DNA from: Streptomyces olivochromogenes
GTDB lineage: Bacteria; Actinomycetota; Actinomycetes; Streptomycetales; Streptomycetaceae
DNA: 64,000 nt
Direction of reading: 5' to 3'
NCBI RefSeq assembly: GCF_001514115.1
Contig: NZ_KQ948452.1
Location: 1-64,000, forward strand
A program made the translations under genes and the position numbers. Positions 1 to 8,807 of this stretch are shown in pieces. The notes under the pieces are model-generated. The model had not been told where the DNA came from. It made no database searches and saw only the letters and a program-made list of their open reading frames with translations. Every line of letters begins with the position of its first letter. Within the stretch, counting starts at the first letter, position 1.

Positions 1-122
1 ACGAGCCGCAAGGTCGGGGAGGGGGGCTCGCAGCCGCATGTGCGGCAGCTGCATCTACCCGCGCGCGCAATTCCGAAGTGCGGAGGGAGACGCAGTCGTG
101 ACCGAGGCATGGCATCGAACAG
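1..122. other. 5' flank of the penicillin-binding-protein gene
   Basis: No complete gene is seen here. A strong purine-rich ribosome binding site (GGAGGGAG, 82-89) stands before a GTG at 98, but that frame closes at a TAG at 170-172 after 24 codons. It therefore does not lead into the large reading frame that follows. Either the GTG starts a short leader peptide, or the site marks the true start of the downstream gene and a frame change lies between 98 and 172. An upstream gene presumably ends outside the window. Confidence 0.5.
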
Positions 123-2558
123 ATGCCCCGCATCCTCTGGGCCGTCCACGCGCCGGAGCCCGCCGTGGCTAGCGGGGAGGGCGACGACCGCCAAAATCGC
201 CGCGGGCTCGGTCCGCAACGGCCCGCGAGCCGTCGTACGGAAGACGGCGCGAGCCGTCGTGCGGAAGACCCTGCGAGCCGTCGTACGGAAGACTCCGCGA
301 GCCGTCGTGCGGAAGACACGGAGAACGAGACCCCCGCCGAGCGAACCACTCAGCTCCGCCTCCCGCCCGGCATGGACGAGACCACTCAGCTTCGCCTCCC
401 GCCCCGCGCCGAGGAGACCACTCAGCTCCGCCTCCCGCCCGGCGCCGAACGTCCCGCCGAGAAGACCACTCAGCTTCGCGTACCGACTCCTGCCGAGATC
501 GAGGCGCGCTCAGGCGCGGAGGACCCCGCACCACGCGCCGATCGCGGGACGGCTTCCGGCCGTCGCGGCACCCGTCGCAAACCGGCCGCGCCCTCCGCGC
601 TCGCCGGACGCTGGGCGCGCATCGCCCGCCGTCTGAAACCGGCGTACCCGCGCCCCGGCCGCACCGGCTGGCGACGCTGGATGCCCTCCTGGCGCCAGTG
701 GCTGGGAGGCTGGGGCCTGGCCATCGGGCTGAGCGGAACGTTTCTGGTGATCGCCTATGCCGCGACAGACATACCCCAGAACCTCAACACGTATGCCACC
801 CAGCAGGACAACGTCTACTTCTGGTCCGACGGGACGCCCATGGCCCGTACCGGGTGGGTGCGGCGGCAGGCGATGCCGCTGAAGGACATACCCCAGGACG
901 TGCGCTGGGCGGTGCTGGCCGCGGAGAACCAGAGCTTCTACTCCGACCCGGGCATCTCCTTCAAGGGCATCAGCCGTGCCCTGGTGCGCACGATCGGCGA
1001 GGGCAACACCGAGGGCGGCTCGACGATCACCCAGCAGTACGTCAAGAACGTCTACCTGAACCAGAACCGCTCGGTGAGCCGCAAGTTCACCGAGGCGATG
1101 ATCTCCCTCAAGCTCGACCAGAAGATGAGCAAGGACAAGATCCTCGAGGGCTATCTCAACACCAGCTGGTTCGGGCGCGGCACGTACGGCATCCAGCGCG
1201 CCGCCCAGGCGTACTACGGCAAGGACGTCGGCGAACTCAACGCCAGCGAGGCCGCGATGCTCGCGTCCCTGCTGAAGGGCGCGGGCCTGTACGACCCCAC
1301 CCTGAGCCAGGCGAACCACAAGCGCGCCGTGGAGCGCTGGTCCTGGATCCTCGACCGCATGGTCAAGATCGGCAAGCTGTCGCCGGCCGAGCGGGCCAAG
1401 TACACGAAGTTCCCCGAGCCGACCACGCAGTCCCAGACCTTCGACACCGGCAAGCAGAGCGACTACCTGGTGGAGCTCGCGACCCAGTACGCCAAGAAGG
1501 CCGCGCACATCTCGGACCAGCAGTTCGACCTGGGCGGCTACCAGATCTACACGACCTTCGACCGGAAGCGGGAGACGGCGCTCGCCGACGCCGTGACCAA
1601 GGCCCGCAACAAGGCCCTGAAGGACGACCCCAAGACGGCGAAGACCGCCCACTACGGGGCCTCCTCGGTGGCCGCCGACGGCAAGATCCTCGCCGTCTAC
1701 GGCGGCCCAGACCACCGTACGCAGGGCTACAACGAGTCCAACGCGACCACCGTCCCGGCAGGTTCGTCGTTCCTGCCGTTCGTCTACGCGGCCGGACTGG
1801 AACACGGCGTCCACAAGACCCGCGACAGTACGGCGACACCGGTCACGCCGGAGACGCTCTACAACGGCGACGACAACATCCCCGTCACCACACCCGAAGG
1901 GCCCTACTGGGACCGCGCCAACAAGAAGGTCGCCGCCCACAACGACGGCAACAAGTCCTGGGGGCAGATCAGCCTGCGCAAGGCGCTCGCCGAGTCCGTG
2001 AACGTGCCGTTCATGCAGCTCGGCATGGACACGGGCCTGGACAAGGTGCGGCAGACCGCCGAAGCGGCCGGGCTGCTCTCGTCGACCATGGGTCCCCAGG
2101 TGCCCGCGCTGTCGCTCGGCAACTCCACGCCCAGCGCGATCCGGATGGCCAACGCCTACGCCACCTTCGCCGCGGGCGGGTCGCACACCGAGCCGTACTC
2201 CGTGCGACGCATCACCCGCAACGGCTCCCAGGTCGCCCTGGACACTCCCCGCCCCAAGCGCGCGGTGAGCGCCGAGGTGGCCCGTGAGGTCACCGAGGGG
2301 CTCACGGACGCCTTCGGTACGGCGCACCCCACCGCGGCCCTGAGCGCACCGGAGACGGCCGGGAAGGCCGGCACCACGGCGGACGACACCGCCGCCTGGT
2401 ACGTCGGCACGAACCGTTCCGTGTCGACCGCGATCGTCCTCTACCGCATCGACCTGACCAAGAGCCTCGAACCACTGCCGCTCAAGGGGCTCGCCGGCAC
2501 GTCCGCCGACGACGTCCCGTACGGCATCTGGGCCGGCGCCATGAGTCCGCTCGGCTGA
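123..2558 (+). CDS. Class A penicillin-binding-protein-like membrane glycosyltransferase
   Basis: Membrane-anchored peptidoglycan glycosyltransferase with a C-terminal penicillin-binding domain, acting outside the cytoplasmic membrane in wall synthesis. Residues 1-130 are a disordered Arg/Asp- and Thr-rich cytoplasmic tail with two sets of tandem repeats. A membrane segment lies near residues 196-215. The GT51 domain follows, with AENQSFY (Glu268 as catalytic candidate) and GGSTITQQ. In the transpeptidase part the SxN motif (SVN, residue 625) and KAGT (residue 748) are present. The expected SxxK reads S548-S-F-L551, so the general-base lysine is missing. The start is uncertain: ATG 123 has no good ribosome binding site, GTG 165 in frame is an alternative, and GTG 98 is out of frame. 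From memory, an orthologous gene sits next to wblA in other streptomycetes. Confidence 0.85.
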   Translation: MPRILWAVHAPEPAVASGEGDDRQNRRGLGPQRPASRRTEDGASRRAEDPASRRTEDSASRRAEDTENETPAERTTQLRLPPGMDETTQLRLPPRAEETTQLRLPPGAERPAEKTTQLRVPTPAEIEARSGAEDPAPRADRGTASGRRGTRRKPAAPSALAGRWARIARRLKPAYPRPGRTGWRRWMPSWRQWLGGWGLAIGLSGTFLVIAYAATDIPQNLNTYATQQDNVYFWSDGTPMARTGWVRRQAMPLKDIPQDVRWAVLAAENQSFYSDPGISFKGISRALVRTIGEGNTEGGSTITQQYVKNVYLNQNRSVSRKFTEAMISLKLDQKMSKDKILEGYLNTSWFGRGTYGIQRAAQAYYGKDVGELNASEAAMLASLLKGAGLYDPTLSQANHKRAVERWSWILDRMVKIGKLSPAERAKYTKFPEPTTQSQTFDTGKQSDYLVELATQYAKKAAHISDQQFDLGGYQIYTTFDRKRETALADAVTKARNKALKDDPKTAKTAHYGASSVAADGKILAVYGGPDHRTQGYNESNATTVPAGSSFLPFVYAAGLEHGVHKTRDSTATPVTPETLYNGDDNIPVTTPEGPYWDRANKKVAAHNDGNKSWGQISLRKALAESVNVPFMQLGMDTGLDKVRQTAEAAGLLSSTMGPQVPALSLGNSTPSAIRMANAYATFAAGGSHTEPYSVRRITRNGSQVALDTPRPKRAVSAEVAREVTEGLTDAFGTAHPTAALSAPETAGKAGTTADDTAAWYVGTNRSVSTAIVLYRIDLTKSLEPLPLKGLAGTSADDVPYGIWAGAMSPLG
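225..320 (+). repeat. Four 24-bp in-frame tandem repeats
   Basis: Units begin at 225, 249, 273 and 297. Each starts GCGAGCCGTCGT, continues A/G-CGGAAGAC and ends with three variable bases. They encode repeated SRRTED/SRRAED blocks in the cytoplasmic tail of the penicillin-binding-like protein. The frame is preserved because the unit is a multiple of three. Confidence 0.9.
345..491 (+). repeat. In-frame TTQLR repeats
   Basis: Copies of ACCACTCAGCT begin at 345, 381, 417 and 465, with spacings of 36, 36 and 48 bp. They encode TTQLRLPPG-type motifs. The paired threonines in a charged disordered tail look like kinase targets; this is inference only. Confidence 0.85.
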
Positions 2559-2660
2559 CCGCGACGGCCACGAGGCCGCACACCCCGACGGCCGAGAGGC
2601 CACCGCGCATCCCGACGGCCGAAAGGCCCCCGCCCGCTCCTTCCACCCCCCTCGCAGAAT

Positions 2661-3971
2661 GTGCCCCGTATGAACTCGAAGCACAGCGGTCACCGCCGCC
2701 GCGAACCCGCGCCCGCTCCCGGTTCCGCCCGCCAGGGTTTCGTGGCCATGGCGGCCTTCCTCGTCGTGACGTCGACGACCGCCACCTACCTGGCCCTGAA
2801 CCACTCGGACAACACCACACCGGCCGCCTCGGCCGGCGGTCCCCGTTCCGGGGCCAGTGCCACCAAGACGACCAAAGAACCCCCGTGGGACGGCAAGACG
2901 AAGGTGCTCGGGGACGGCTCCACGTCCTACACCGGGCCGCAGAAGGGCCAGTTGAAGCCCGTCCCCCTCAAGCCGGGTGAGAAGCCGCCCCAGTTCGTCG
3001 TCTTCTCCTGGGACGGCGCCCTCCAGGGCGACGACAAACTCTTCACGCACTACCAGGAGTTGGCGAAGCAGTACAACGCCCACATGACGTTCTTCCTGAC
3101 CGGCATCTATCTGCTGCCCAAGGACAAGAAGACGCTCTACAACCCGCCGATGCACGCGCCGGGCGCCGCGGCGATCAGCTACGCCACCGACCAGCACATC
3201 CGCGACACGCTGGAGGAGCTCGGCAAGGCCTACAAGGCGGGCAACGAGATCGGCACCCACTTCAACGGTCACTTCTGCGAGGACAAGGGCGGCGGGGACT
3301 GGAGCGTGGCGGAGTGGGAGAGCGAGATCAACCAGTTCTTCTCGTTCGTCGAGAAGTGGAAGACCAACACCGGCTACACCGACCTGCCGGCCCTGCCGTT
3401 CGACCCCACGAAGGAGGTCAACGGCGGGCGCGCGCCGTGCCTGGAGGGCCAGAAGAACCTGCTCAAGGCCATGAAGGCGACCGCCAAGGACTACGACTGG
3501 CGCTACGACGCGAGCTCCTCGGGCAACCTCCAGATATGGCCCAACAAGAAGGAGGGCGTCTGGGACTTCCCGCTGCAACTGCTCCCCTACGAGGGCGGCA
3601 AGTACCAAGGCCTGTCCATGGACTTCAACTTCCTCGCCAACCAGTCCGGCGACTCGACCGAGGGCGACCCGGCCAAGTACCCCGAGTGGGAGCAGGAGAC
3701 CGTCGCGTCGTACATGGACGGTTTCAACCGCGTGTACTACGGCAGTCGCGCACCGCTGTTCATCGGCAACCACTTCGAGAACTGGAACGGTGGCATCTAC
3801 ATGAAGTCCATCGACCAGGTCGTCAAGAACGTGTGCACGAAGAAGGGCGTTCGCTGTGTGTCCTTCCGTGAGCTGGCCGACTGGCTCGACGTGCAGAAGC
3901 CCGAGACCCTGGAGCGCCTGCGGAGTCTGGATCCCGCGCAGTCCCCGGACTGGTCGACGGTGGTGAAGTAG
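2661..3971 (+). CDS. Exported polysaccharide-deacetylase-like protein
   Basis: An N-terminal basic stretch and one hydrophobic segment (about residues 25-46) indicate an anchored or secreted protein. A Thr/Ser/Gly linker follows, then a domain of about 330 residues with carbohydrate esterase 4 flavour: FVVFSWDGAL near the start, a GTHFNGH histidine motif, and NHFENWNGG toward the end. The usual NodB TFDDG signature is replaced by FSWDG, so catalytic competence cannot be assumed. The GTG at 2661 is the longest start; ATG 2670 is three codons inside. It follows the penicillin-binding gene by about 100 bp on the same strand, which fits a cell-envelope role. Confidence 0.7.
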   Translation: MPRMNSKHSGHRRREPAPAPGSARQGFVAMAAFLVVTSTTATYLALNHSDNTTPAASAGGPRSGASATKTTKEPPWDGKTKVLGDGSTSYTGPQKGQLKPVPLKPGEKPPQFVVFSWDGALQGDDKLFTHYQELAKQYNAHMTFFLTGIYLLPKDKKTLYNPPMHAPGAAAISYATDQHIRDTLEELGKAYKAGNEIGTHFNGHFCEDKGGGDWSVAEWESEINQFFSFVEKWKTNTGYTDLPALPFDPTKEVNGGRAPCLEGQKNLLKAMKATAKDYDWRYDASSSGNLQIWPNKKEGVWDFPLQLLPYEGGKYQGLSMDFNFLANQSGDSTEGDPAKYPEWEQETVASYMDGFNRVYYGSRAPLFIGNHFENWNGGIYMKSIDQVVKNVCTKKGVRCVSFRELADWLDVQKPETLERLRSLDPAQSPDWSTVVK

Positions 3972-4126
3972 CCGTGAACGGCACCCCAGCTTTCGGTGCG
4001 TCAACTTACCCTTTTTTCAAGGGAGTTGACCTGGGCGTGCACGAAATCCCCCCGGGTTCACCACAGTTGAGGAGGACGTGTAAAGATTCCCTCCCCGGCA
4101 TCTGATCGGGTGTAAGGAGATCATCA

Positions 4127-5269
4127 GTGAGATCGAAGATGTTGAGCCGTTGCTCGACCCTGACGGCGATCGCCGTCTCCGCAGTGCTGCTGCCCCTTTC
4201 CTCCGCCCACGCGGCGACCGCGTCCGTCACCGTGGACCGGGCGACGACCGACGCGTTCGGCCGGATGGCGGACGCCGTGCTCACCGACCGCACGGCGGCC
4301 CTCCTCGACAAGAGCCAGGCGGCACCCCGCACTGCCCTCGCGTCGAAGTCGACGGGAGGCGTCAAGCTGACCGCCGCGCTGACGAAGGCGGAGGACACCG
4401 CGGTGACCTCCCTGCGCGGCACCCGCTCCCGCCTCGCGGCGCTGGGTGAGGCCTACACCGCCGCCGACACCAAGGTCACCGTCGACAGGACGCGCAGGTG
4501 GGGCAAGGTGGCCACCGCCTGGGTCACCGAGACCACCGTCCTCACGTACAAGAAGATCCACGGCGACGAACCCGACACCACGGGCTTCGACGCGCACCAC
4601 GTCCTGACCTTCGCCGCCCAGCCGGACGGCACCTGGAAGCTCTCGGGCCTGCGCACGACCGACAAGGGCGCCCGCCAGGTCAACGAACCCGTCACCGCCG
4701 CCCCCGCGCGCAGGACCCCGATGGCCGTTGTCGACGCCCCCCCGGCAGCGACCACGTATCCCGCGCCCGCCAACCCCAAGAAGCTCACCGGAGGCGCGTA
4801 CGACTACGCGGCGATGGCGACCTACGCCGAGAAGTACTGGAAGAACTACAACGCGGCCTACCGGAAGTTCAACGGGGTCGGCGGCGACTGCACCAACTTC
4901 GTGAGCCAGAGTCTGCTGGCGGGCGGCTGGCAGCCGATCAGCACCGTGACTCCGGAGGAGTACGACACCTGGTACTACGTCGCCAACGGCCAGTCCGACT
5001 CCTGGGCGGGCGTGAACGAGTGGTCCTGGTTCACCCAGACCGCCGCGCGCACCACGCCGCTGGCGAACGTCTACCAGATGGACGTCGGTGACGTCCTGCA
5101 GGTGGACTTCGACAAGGACGGGGCCAAGGACCACACCATGATCACGTCCTACCGCAGCTCCAGCGGCATGCCGTACCTGACGTACCACGACGCCGACACC
5201 TACCGCCGGTCGCTGTCGAGCATCATCGCGTCGTACCCGACCTCGGCGTACTACGCGTACCGCACCTGA
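4127..5269 (+). CDS. Secreted amidase-domain protein (Amidase_6 type)
   Basis: GTG start preceded by AAGGAG at 4116-4121. A classical signal peptide occupies about residues 1-32 and ends at AHAATA. The middle part is a helical domain unlike anything I recognise. The C-terminal 160 residues match the Amidase_6 family: GGDCTNFVSQSLLAGGW supplies the probable catalytic Cys, and GAKDHTMIT the His. Such proteins act on peptidoglycan or peptide amide bonds outside the cell. It stands alone, with a 155-bp upstream region that contains a TTGACC element near 4026. Confidence 0.8.
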   Translation: MRSKMLSRCSTLTAIAVSAVLLPLSSAHAATASVTVDRATTDAFGRMADAVLTDRTAALLDKSQAAPRTALASKSTGGVKLTAALTKAEDTAVTSLRGTRSRLAALGEAYTAADTKVTVDRTRRWGKVATAWVTETTVLTYKKIHGDEPDTTGFDAHHVLTFAAQPDGTWKLSGLRTTDKGARQVNEPVTAAPARRTPMAVVDAPPAATTYPAPANPKKLTGGAYDYAAMATYAEKYWKNYNAAYRKFNGVGGDCTNFVSQSLLAGGWQPISTVTPEEYDTWYYVANGQSDSWAGVNEWSWFTQTAARTTPLANVYQMDVGDVLQVDFDKDGAKDHTMITSYRSSSGMPYLTYHDADTYRRSLSSIIASYPTSAYYAYRT

Positions 5270-5291
5270 TCAGCTGATCACCTGAGGTGAC

Positions 5292-6050
5292 TCAGGGGTC
5301 TGTGGTCCTGGGCGGCTCGGCGGCCTTGGTCTCCGATGCCCTGGTCTCCGATGCCTTGGATTCTGCCGCCTTGGATTCCGCTGCCTTGTTCTCGGACGGC
5401 GTGGTCCCGGACGATCCGGTTCCCGTCTCCACGGCTCTGGTTTCCGTGCCGCCCATGGCCTCGGGCGTCGGCGCGGCCCTGTGCGACTGCTGCAGGGCCG
5501 TTGCCGAGGCAGACTCCCGCAGCGCCTGGATCCGCTCCGCCCGCTCGGCCTCCTCGGGGTGGCGGGCTTTGTAGTACGGGTTGTCGTGCGGCAGGGCCGA
5601 GCCGACCCTCCCGTACATCCCGAAGAACATCAGCAGGACGCCGACCACAAAGCTGAACAGCACGTTCTGGATGTGGAAGGCGAGGAAGTTGTAGCGGCCG
5701 TCCAGCAACGCCAGGTTCAGGAAGCCGTTGAGGATGAACAGGACGCCGAAGACCATGTTGAGCGTCGAGGCGAAGTTCCCGCCGATCACCATGCCCACGA
5801 ACAGCAGCAGCCCCACGCAGATGGACAGCACACTGAGCGAGCCGTTGGTGTTCAGCCCTATGACCCTGTCTCCGTGGGTGGTGAAGAAGCCGACCTGGTT
5901 GGTCAGGCCCAGGATGCCGAAGGCGAGCAGGAAGAGGCCCATCAGGCCCGCGCCGATCCGGTAGAACGTGTTCAGCCGGTGATCGACCGGCAGATGGTCG
6001 TCGAAGGCGATGCGTCGTCGGGTTCCGGGACGAAGTACGTGCGTGGCCAT
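5292..6050 (-). CDS. DUF4383 four-helix membrane protein
   Basis: Four hydrophobic segments fall roughly at residues 28-48, 70-90, 97-117 and 124-145. HRLNTFYRIGAG and the GLTNQVGFFTTHG loop are typical of the DUF4383 family. Function is unknown. The C-terminal 50 residues are low complexity with repeated AESKA/SETRA units and face the cytoplasm if the N-terminus does. Its stop lies 20 bp from the end of the convergent amidase gene. Confidence 0.8.
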   Translation of the reverse strand: MATHVLRPGTRRRIAFDDHLPVDHRLNTFYRIGAGLMGLFLLAFGILGLTNQVGFFTTHGDRVIGLNTNGSLSVLSICVGLLLFVGMVIGGNFASTLNMVFGVLFILNGFLNLALLDGRYNFLAFHIQNVLFSFVVGVLLMFFGMYGRVGSALPHDNPYYKARHPEEAERAERIQALRESASATALQQSHRAAPTPEAMGGTETRAVETGTGSSGTTPSENKAAESKAAESKASETRASETKAAEPPRTTDP

Positions 6051-6118
6051 GTCCGCCTCCCTCTCCAGCTAGCGGAGGCCGTACGTACATCCCAGCATCC
6101 GCCCGCAGGCCGGGGACC

Positions 6119-6292
6119 GCCAACACCGGGGACCGGGATTGCGGGTACTCGGGGACCGGGAGCGCCGGTACTCGGGGACCGGGACCGTCGGTACCGGAGG
6201 CCGGGACAACCGGTACCGGAGGCCAGGATCGGCGGTACCAGAGGCCGAGGCGACCGTCACCCGAGACCGGGGTCGCCGGTACCGGAGAAACT
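6119..6292. repeat. Imperfect tandem repeats around GGTACCGGAGGCC
   Basis: Between two minus-strand genes, short units such as CGGTACCGGAGGCC and GTACTCGGGGACCGGGA recur about every 20-25 bp, at least eight times, with KpnI-like GGTACC cores. The stretch is not convincingly coding on either strand. Confidence 0.7.
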
Positions 6293-7680
6293 CAGACCGG
6301 GCCGCCGCGCTCCTCGCGGATCTGGGAGACCACCCGGGCGGCCGTCGCCCGTACCGCCTCCGTCTCGGTCAGGAAGTGCCAGTAGTCGGGGTGGCGCCCC
6401 TCCAGCGCGGCCACGGCACGCTCCAGCCGGGCGACGGAGTCGTCGAGCGGGCGGGCGTGCCGCGGATCCGGGGTGTTGCGGCCCGCCATGGCCAGGCGCT
6501 GGGCGTCCCGGATGGCGAAGCGGGTGCGGTCGATCTCCTGCTGGGGGTCCTTGGACACGGCGTTCAGCCGTCGCAGCCGGTCGCCGGCCGCCGACACGGC
6601 CTCGTCGGTACCGTTCAGCAGCGCGCGCACCGTGGACAGCAGCGAGGTGGCGTCCGGCCAGCGCTGCGCGTCGCGCGCGGCCTGCGCCTCCTTCAGCTTG
6701 AGCTCGGCCTGCCGTACGTTCTCGGCGGCCTGCTCCGGTACGTGCTGCAGGTCCTGCCAGCACGCGGCCGAGAACCGGCGCCGCAGCTCGCTCAGCACCG
6801 GCTCCACCTGCCCGGCGCGCGTGGTCAGCGCCTGGGCGCGGGTGCGCAGCGACACCAGCCGGTGGTCGGTCTCCGCGGCCCGCTCCGGCAGCCGCTCGGC
6901 CTCCGCGCGCACCGCGCCGGCCTCCCGCGAGACCCGCTCGGCGCGCTCCAGCGTCTCCGGTACGCCGTGCTGTCCGGCTCCCTGGTTGAGCTTGGTCAGC
7001 TCGGGCCCGAGCGCGGCGAGCCGGCCGGCCAGATCATCCGCTCTGAGCCCTGTCTTGCGTACGTCATCGAGGGCGTTCGAGGCGGCGAGCAGGGCCTGGC
7101 GGGCGCGCTCGACGGCGGGCGCGAGCCGGGCGAGCTGCGTCTCGGCCTTCCCGAGCAGCGGCGCGAGTCCCTGCCCGAACCGGTCCAGGTCCTGTTTGAC
7201 CCGCCCCAGCTGGTCCTTGGCGGCGGTGAGTTCGGCGCGGGCGCGGGTGGCGACCGACGCCTCCAGCTCGTCCCGGTCGAGGTCGTGGGCGTCGACGGCC
7301 TCGATGTACTTCCCACTGGCCTCGTCGATGCGCCGGCCCAACGCCTCGAAGTCGGAGACGGCGCGGCGGGCCGCGGGGGAGTCGTCGACGGCGACGATGG
7401 TCTCGATCGAGATCCGCAGATCGCGCTGGGCGGTGTCCAGCTCGTAGAACGCGGCCGCGGCGGCGTCCTTCGCGGCCTGCGCCTCGGCCCGCTGACTCTC
7501 GGCGCGCCCGCCGAACCAGCGCCGGGTGCCGCCACCGGCGAAGGCCGCGGGCAGGACGAGGGCGGCGAGGAGCGGGAGGGTGACGAGGGTCAGCACGTCA
7601 CGGCATCGATGGGGCTGACGGCGTACCGACTGCGCGCGTGGCGCAAACGGCGTGTACGGCTCTGAAGGTGTCGCCGTCAC
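6292..7680 (-). CDS. Membrane-anchored coiled-coil protein of unknown function
   Basis: About 462 residues with one hydrophobic segment near residues 29-49. A long Ala/Arg/Glu-rich helical region with heptad-like spacing follows and runs almost to the C-terminus. No catalytic motif is visible. The architecture suggests a cytoplasmic or extracytoplasmic coiled-coil scaffold tethered to the membrane. The family is not recognised. It is separated from the next minus-strand gene by 74 bp. Confidence 0.7.
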   Translation of the reverse strand: MTATPSEPYTPFAPRAQSVRRQPHRCRDVLTLVTLPLLAALVLPAAFAGGGTRRWFGGRAESQRAEAQAAKDAAAAAFYELDTAQRDLRISIETIVAVDDSPAARRAVSDFEALGRRIDEASGKYIEAVDAHDLDRDELEASVATRARAELTAAKDQLGRVKQDLDRFGQGLAPLLGKAETQLARLAPAVERARQALLAASNALDDVRKTGLRADDLAGRLAALGPELTKLNQGAGQHGVPETLERAERVSREAGAVRAEAERLPERAAETDHRLVSLRTRAQALTTRAGQVEPVLSELRRRFSAACWQDLQHVPEQAAENVRQAELKLKEAQAARDAQRWPDATSLLSTVRALLNGTDEAVSAAGDRLRRLNAVSKDPQQEIDRTRFAIRDAQRLAMAGRNTPDPRHARPLDDSVARLERAVAALEGRHPDYWHFLTETEAVRATAARVVSQIREERGGPV

Positions 7681-7754
7681 ATCCCTCTCCCGTGCTGTGA
7701 TCCGCCTTGCCCGGTGTCATTCTCCCACCGGTTAAGGACGAACACACGGGCCGG

Positions 7755-8537
7755 TTAGTTCGCGGTTCGTACTGTGATGCTTCCGTCGTTCGCGCGGGCG
7801 GACACCACGTGCGAACTGGCCGGGTCCCGGGGCACGGACACCCGCACGGATCCGTCCCCGCTCCTGGCCGTCACCCGATAGGTACCGTGGGGCAGCCCGA
7901 TGTTGAGCGAACCGTCCTGGCTACGGGCCTCGACCAGGTCGGGTACGACGCCGAGTTCGAGCTGTACGGACCCGTCCGAGGTCTGGGCGCGCACGTGGCG
8001 CGAGTCGATGCCGAGGGCGTGGATCGAGCCGTCGGCGCTACGCAGGTCCAGCGCGCCGGAGGAGTTCGTCACGCGGACACTCCCGTCCGACGTACGGATC
8101 CCGAGCGCCTCCTTGAACCCCTCGGCCCGTACGCTCCCGTCCCCGTCCACGACCTTCACCGCGACACCGCGCGGTACGACGATCCGGTGCTTGGCGCTGC
8201 AGTCGGCGACCACGCCGGAGCACTTCATCCGCAGCGTCAGCCGGTCGTCCTTCATCGCCCAGGTCGCGCGCGGGTCCCCACCGACGACGTTGTGCCCCTG
8301 GAACCACCGGGTGACCTCGACCTTGTCCGCCTCGGCCGACTCGGCGACCACGAGCTCCAGCGCGGAGTCGTCCGAGTCCACGGTGAACGTACGACCGTGC
8401 AGCGCGAACGCCCGATGCTCGGGATGCCTGTCGTCCCCGGCACTCGCCCCGCAGCCTGCGGCGGTCGCGACGAGAACGCCGACGGCACCGGCGACCACCG
8501 CGGTCCGCGCGGCCGTCTGTGTCCGAGTCCGAGTCAT
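7755..8537 (-). CDS. DUF4097-family beta-repeat lipoprotein
   Basis: The signal sequence ends in TAAGCG, a lipobox-like motif with Cys at about residue 29. The body carries the repeated DGSV/DGSI turns of the DUF4097 beta-solenoid family (DGDGSVRAEG, TSDGSVRVTN, SADGSIHALG, TSDGSVQLEL, SQDGSLNIGL, GDGSVRVSVP, ANDGSITVRT). Presumed surface lipoprotein; function unknown. Confidence 0.8.
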   Translation of the reverse strand: MTRTRTQTAARTAVVAGAVGVLVATAAGCGASAGDDRHPEHRAFALHGRTFTVDSDDSALELVVAESAEADKVEVTRWFQGHNVVGGDPRATWAMKDDRLTLRMKCSGVVADCSAKHRIVVPRGVAVKVVDGDGSVRAEGFKEALGIRTSDGSVRVTNSSGALDLRSADGSIHALGIDSRHVRAQTSDGSVQLELGVVPDLVEARSQDGSLNIGLPHGTYRVTARSGDGSVRVSVPRDPASSHVVSARANDGSITVRTAN

Positions 8538-8716
8538 GAAGATCTCCCCCTGGGATGAAACGCCGACGCGCTCCGATGCCCTTCGACGTCTTTCGACCGT
8601 ACGGTTCCGGGGTCCGCCGGGGGATCCGGGCCGCTCCCGGACCGGGGGTGGGGTTATCCCCCGGATACGGGTTTGCGGGGCATCCCCCCGGGCAATGTAG
8701 GCTGTCGACTCGTCCT
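8538..8716. other. Intergenic region upstream of tRNA-Val
   Basis: Holds the leader of the DUF4097 lipoprotein gene on the minus strand and the promoter of tRNA-Val on the plus strand. No coding potential is seen. Confidence 0.6.
8673..8703 (+). promoter_or_regulatory. Candidate promoter of tRNA-Val
   Basis: TTGCGG at 8673-8678 and TAGGCT at 8698-8703, spacer 19 bp, 14 bp before the mature tRNA 5' end. The position is right for a housekeeping promoter but the spacer is slightly long. Confidence 0.4.
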
Positions 8717-8791
8717 GGGCGCGTAGCTCAGCGGTAGAGCGCCGCCCTTACAAGGCGGATGTCGGCGGTTCGAAACCGTCCGCGCCCACCA
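8717..8791 (+). tRNA. tRNA-Val (UAC)
   Basis: Cloverleaf with acceptor GGGCGCG/CGCGCCC, D-arm GCTC..GAGC, anticodon stem CCGCC/GGCGG with loop CTTACAA (anticodon UAC), T-arm CGGTTCGAAACCG, discriminator A and an encoded CCA at 8789-8791. The 3' half is the integration target of the adjacent mobile element; 51 bp from 8742 are repeated at 20525. Confidence 0.97.
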
Positions 8792-8792
8792 G
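8742..8792 (+). repeat. att site 1 (attL, inside tRNA-Val)
   Basis: The 51-bp tRNA 3' segment is identical to 20525-20575, and its last 46 bp (8747-8792) to 24351-24396. It is the left attachment site of element 1. Confidence 0.93.
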
Positions 8793-8807
8793 TCTCAGGA
8801 CACGAAC

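Noticed and set aside
510..4004. 1164-residue open frame opposite the first two genes
   Set aside because: An antisense shadow in high-GC DNA: Arg/Val/Gly/Leu-rich, no domains, and opposite two well-supported genes.
4010..4126. ydaO-type riboswitch before the secreted amidase
   Set aside because: Such switches often precede wall hydrolases, but the conserved ydaO segments could not be found in this short leader.
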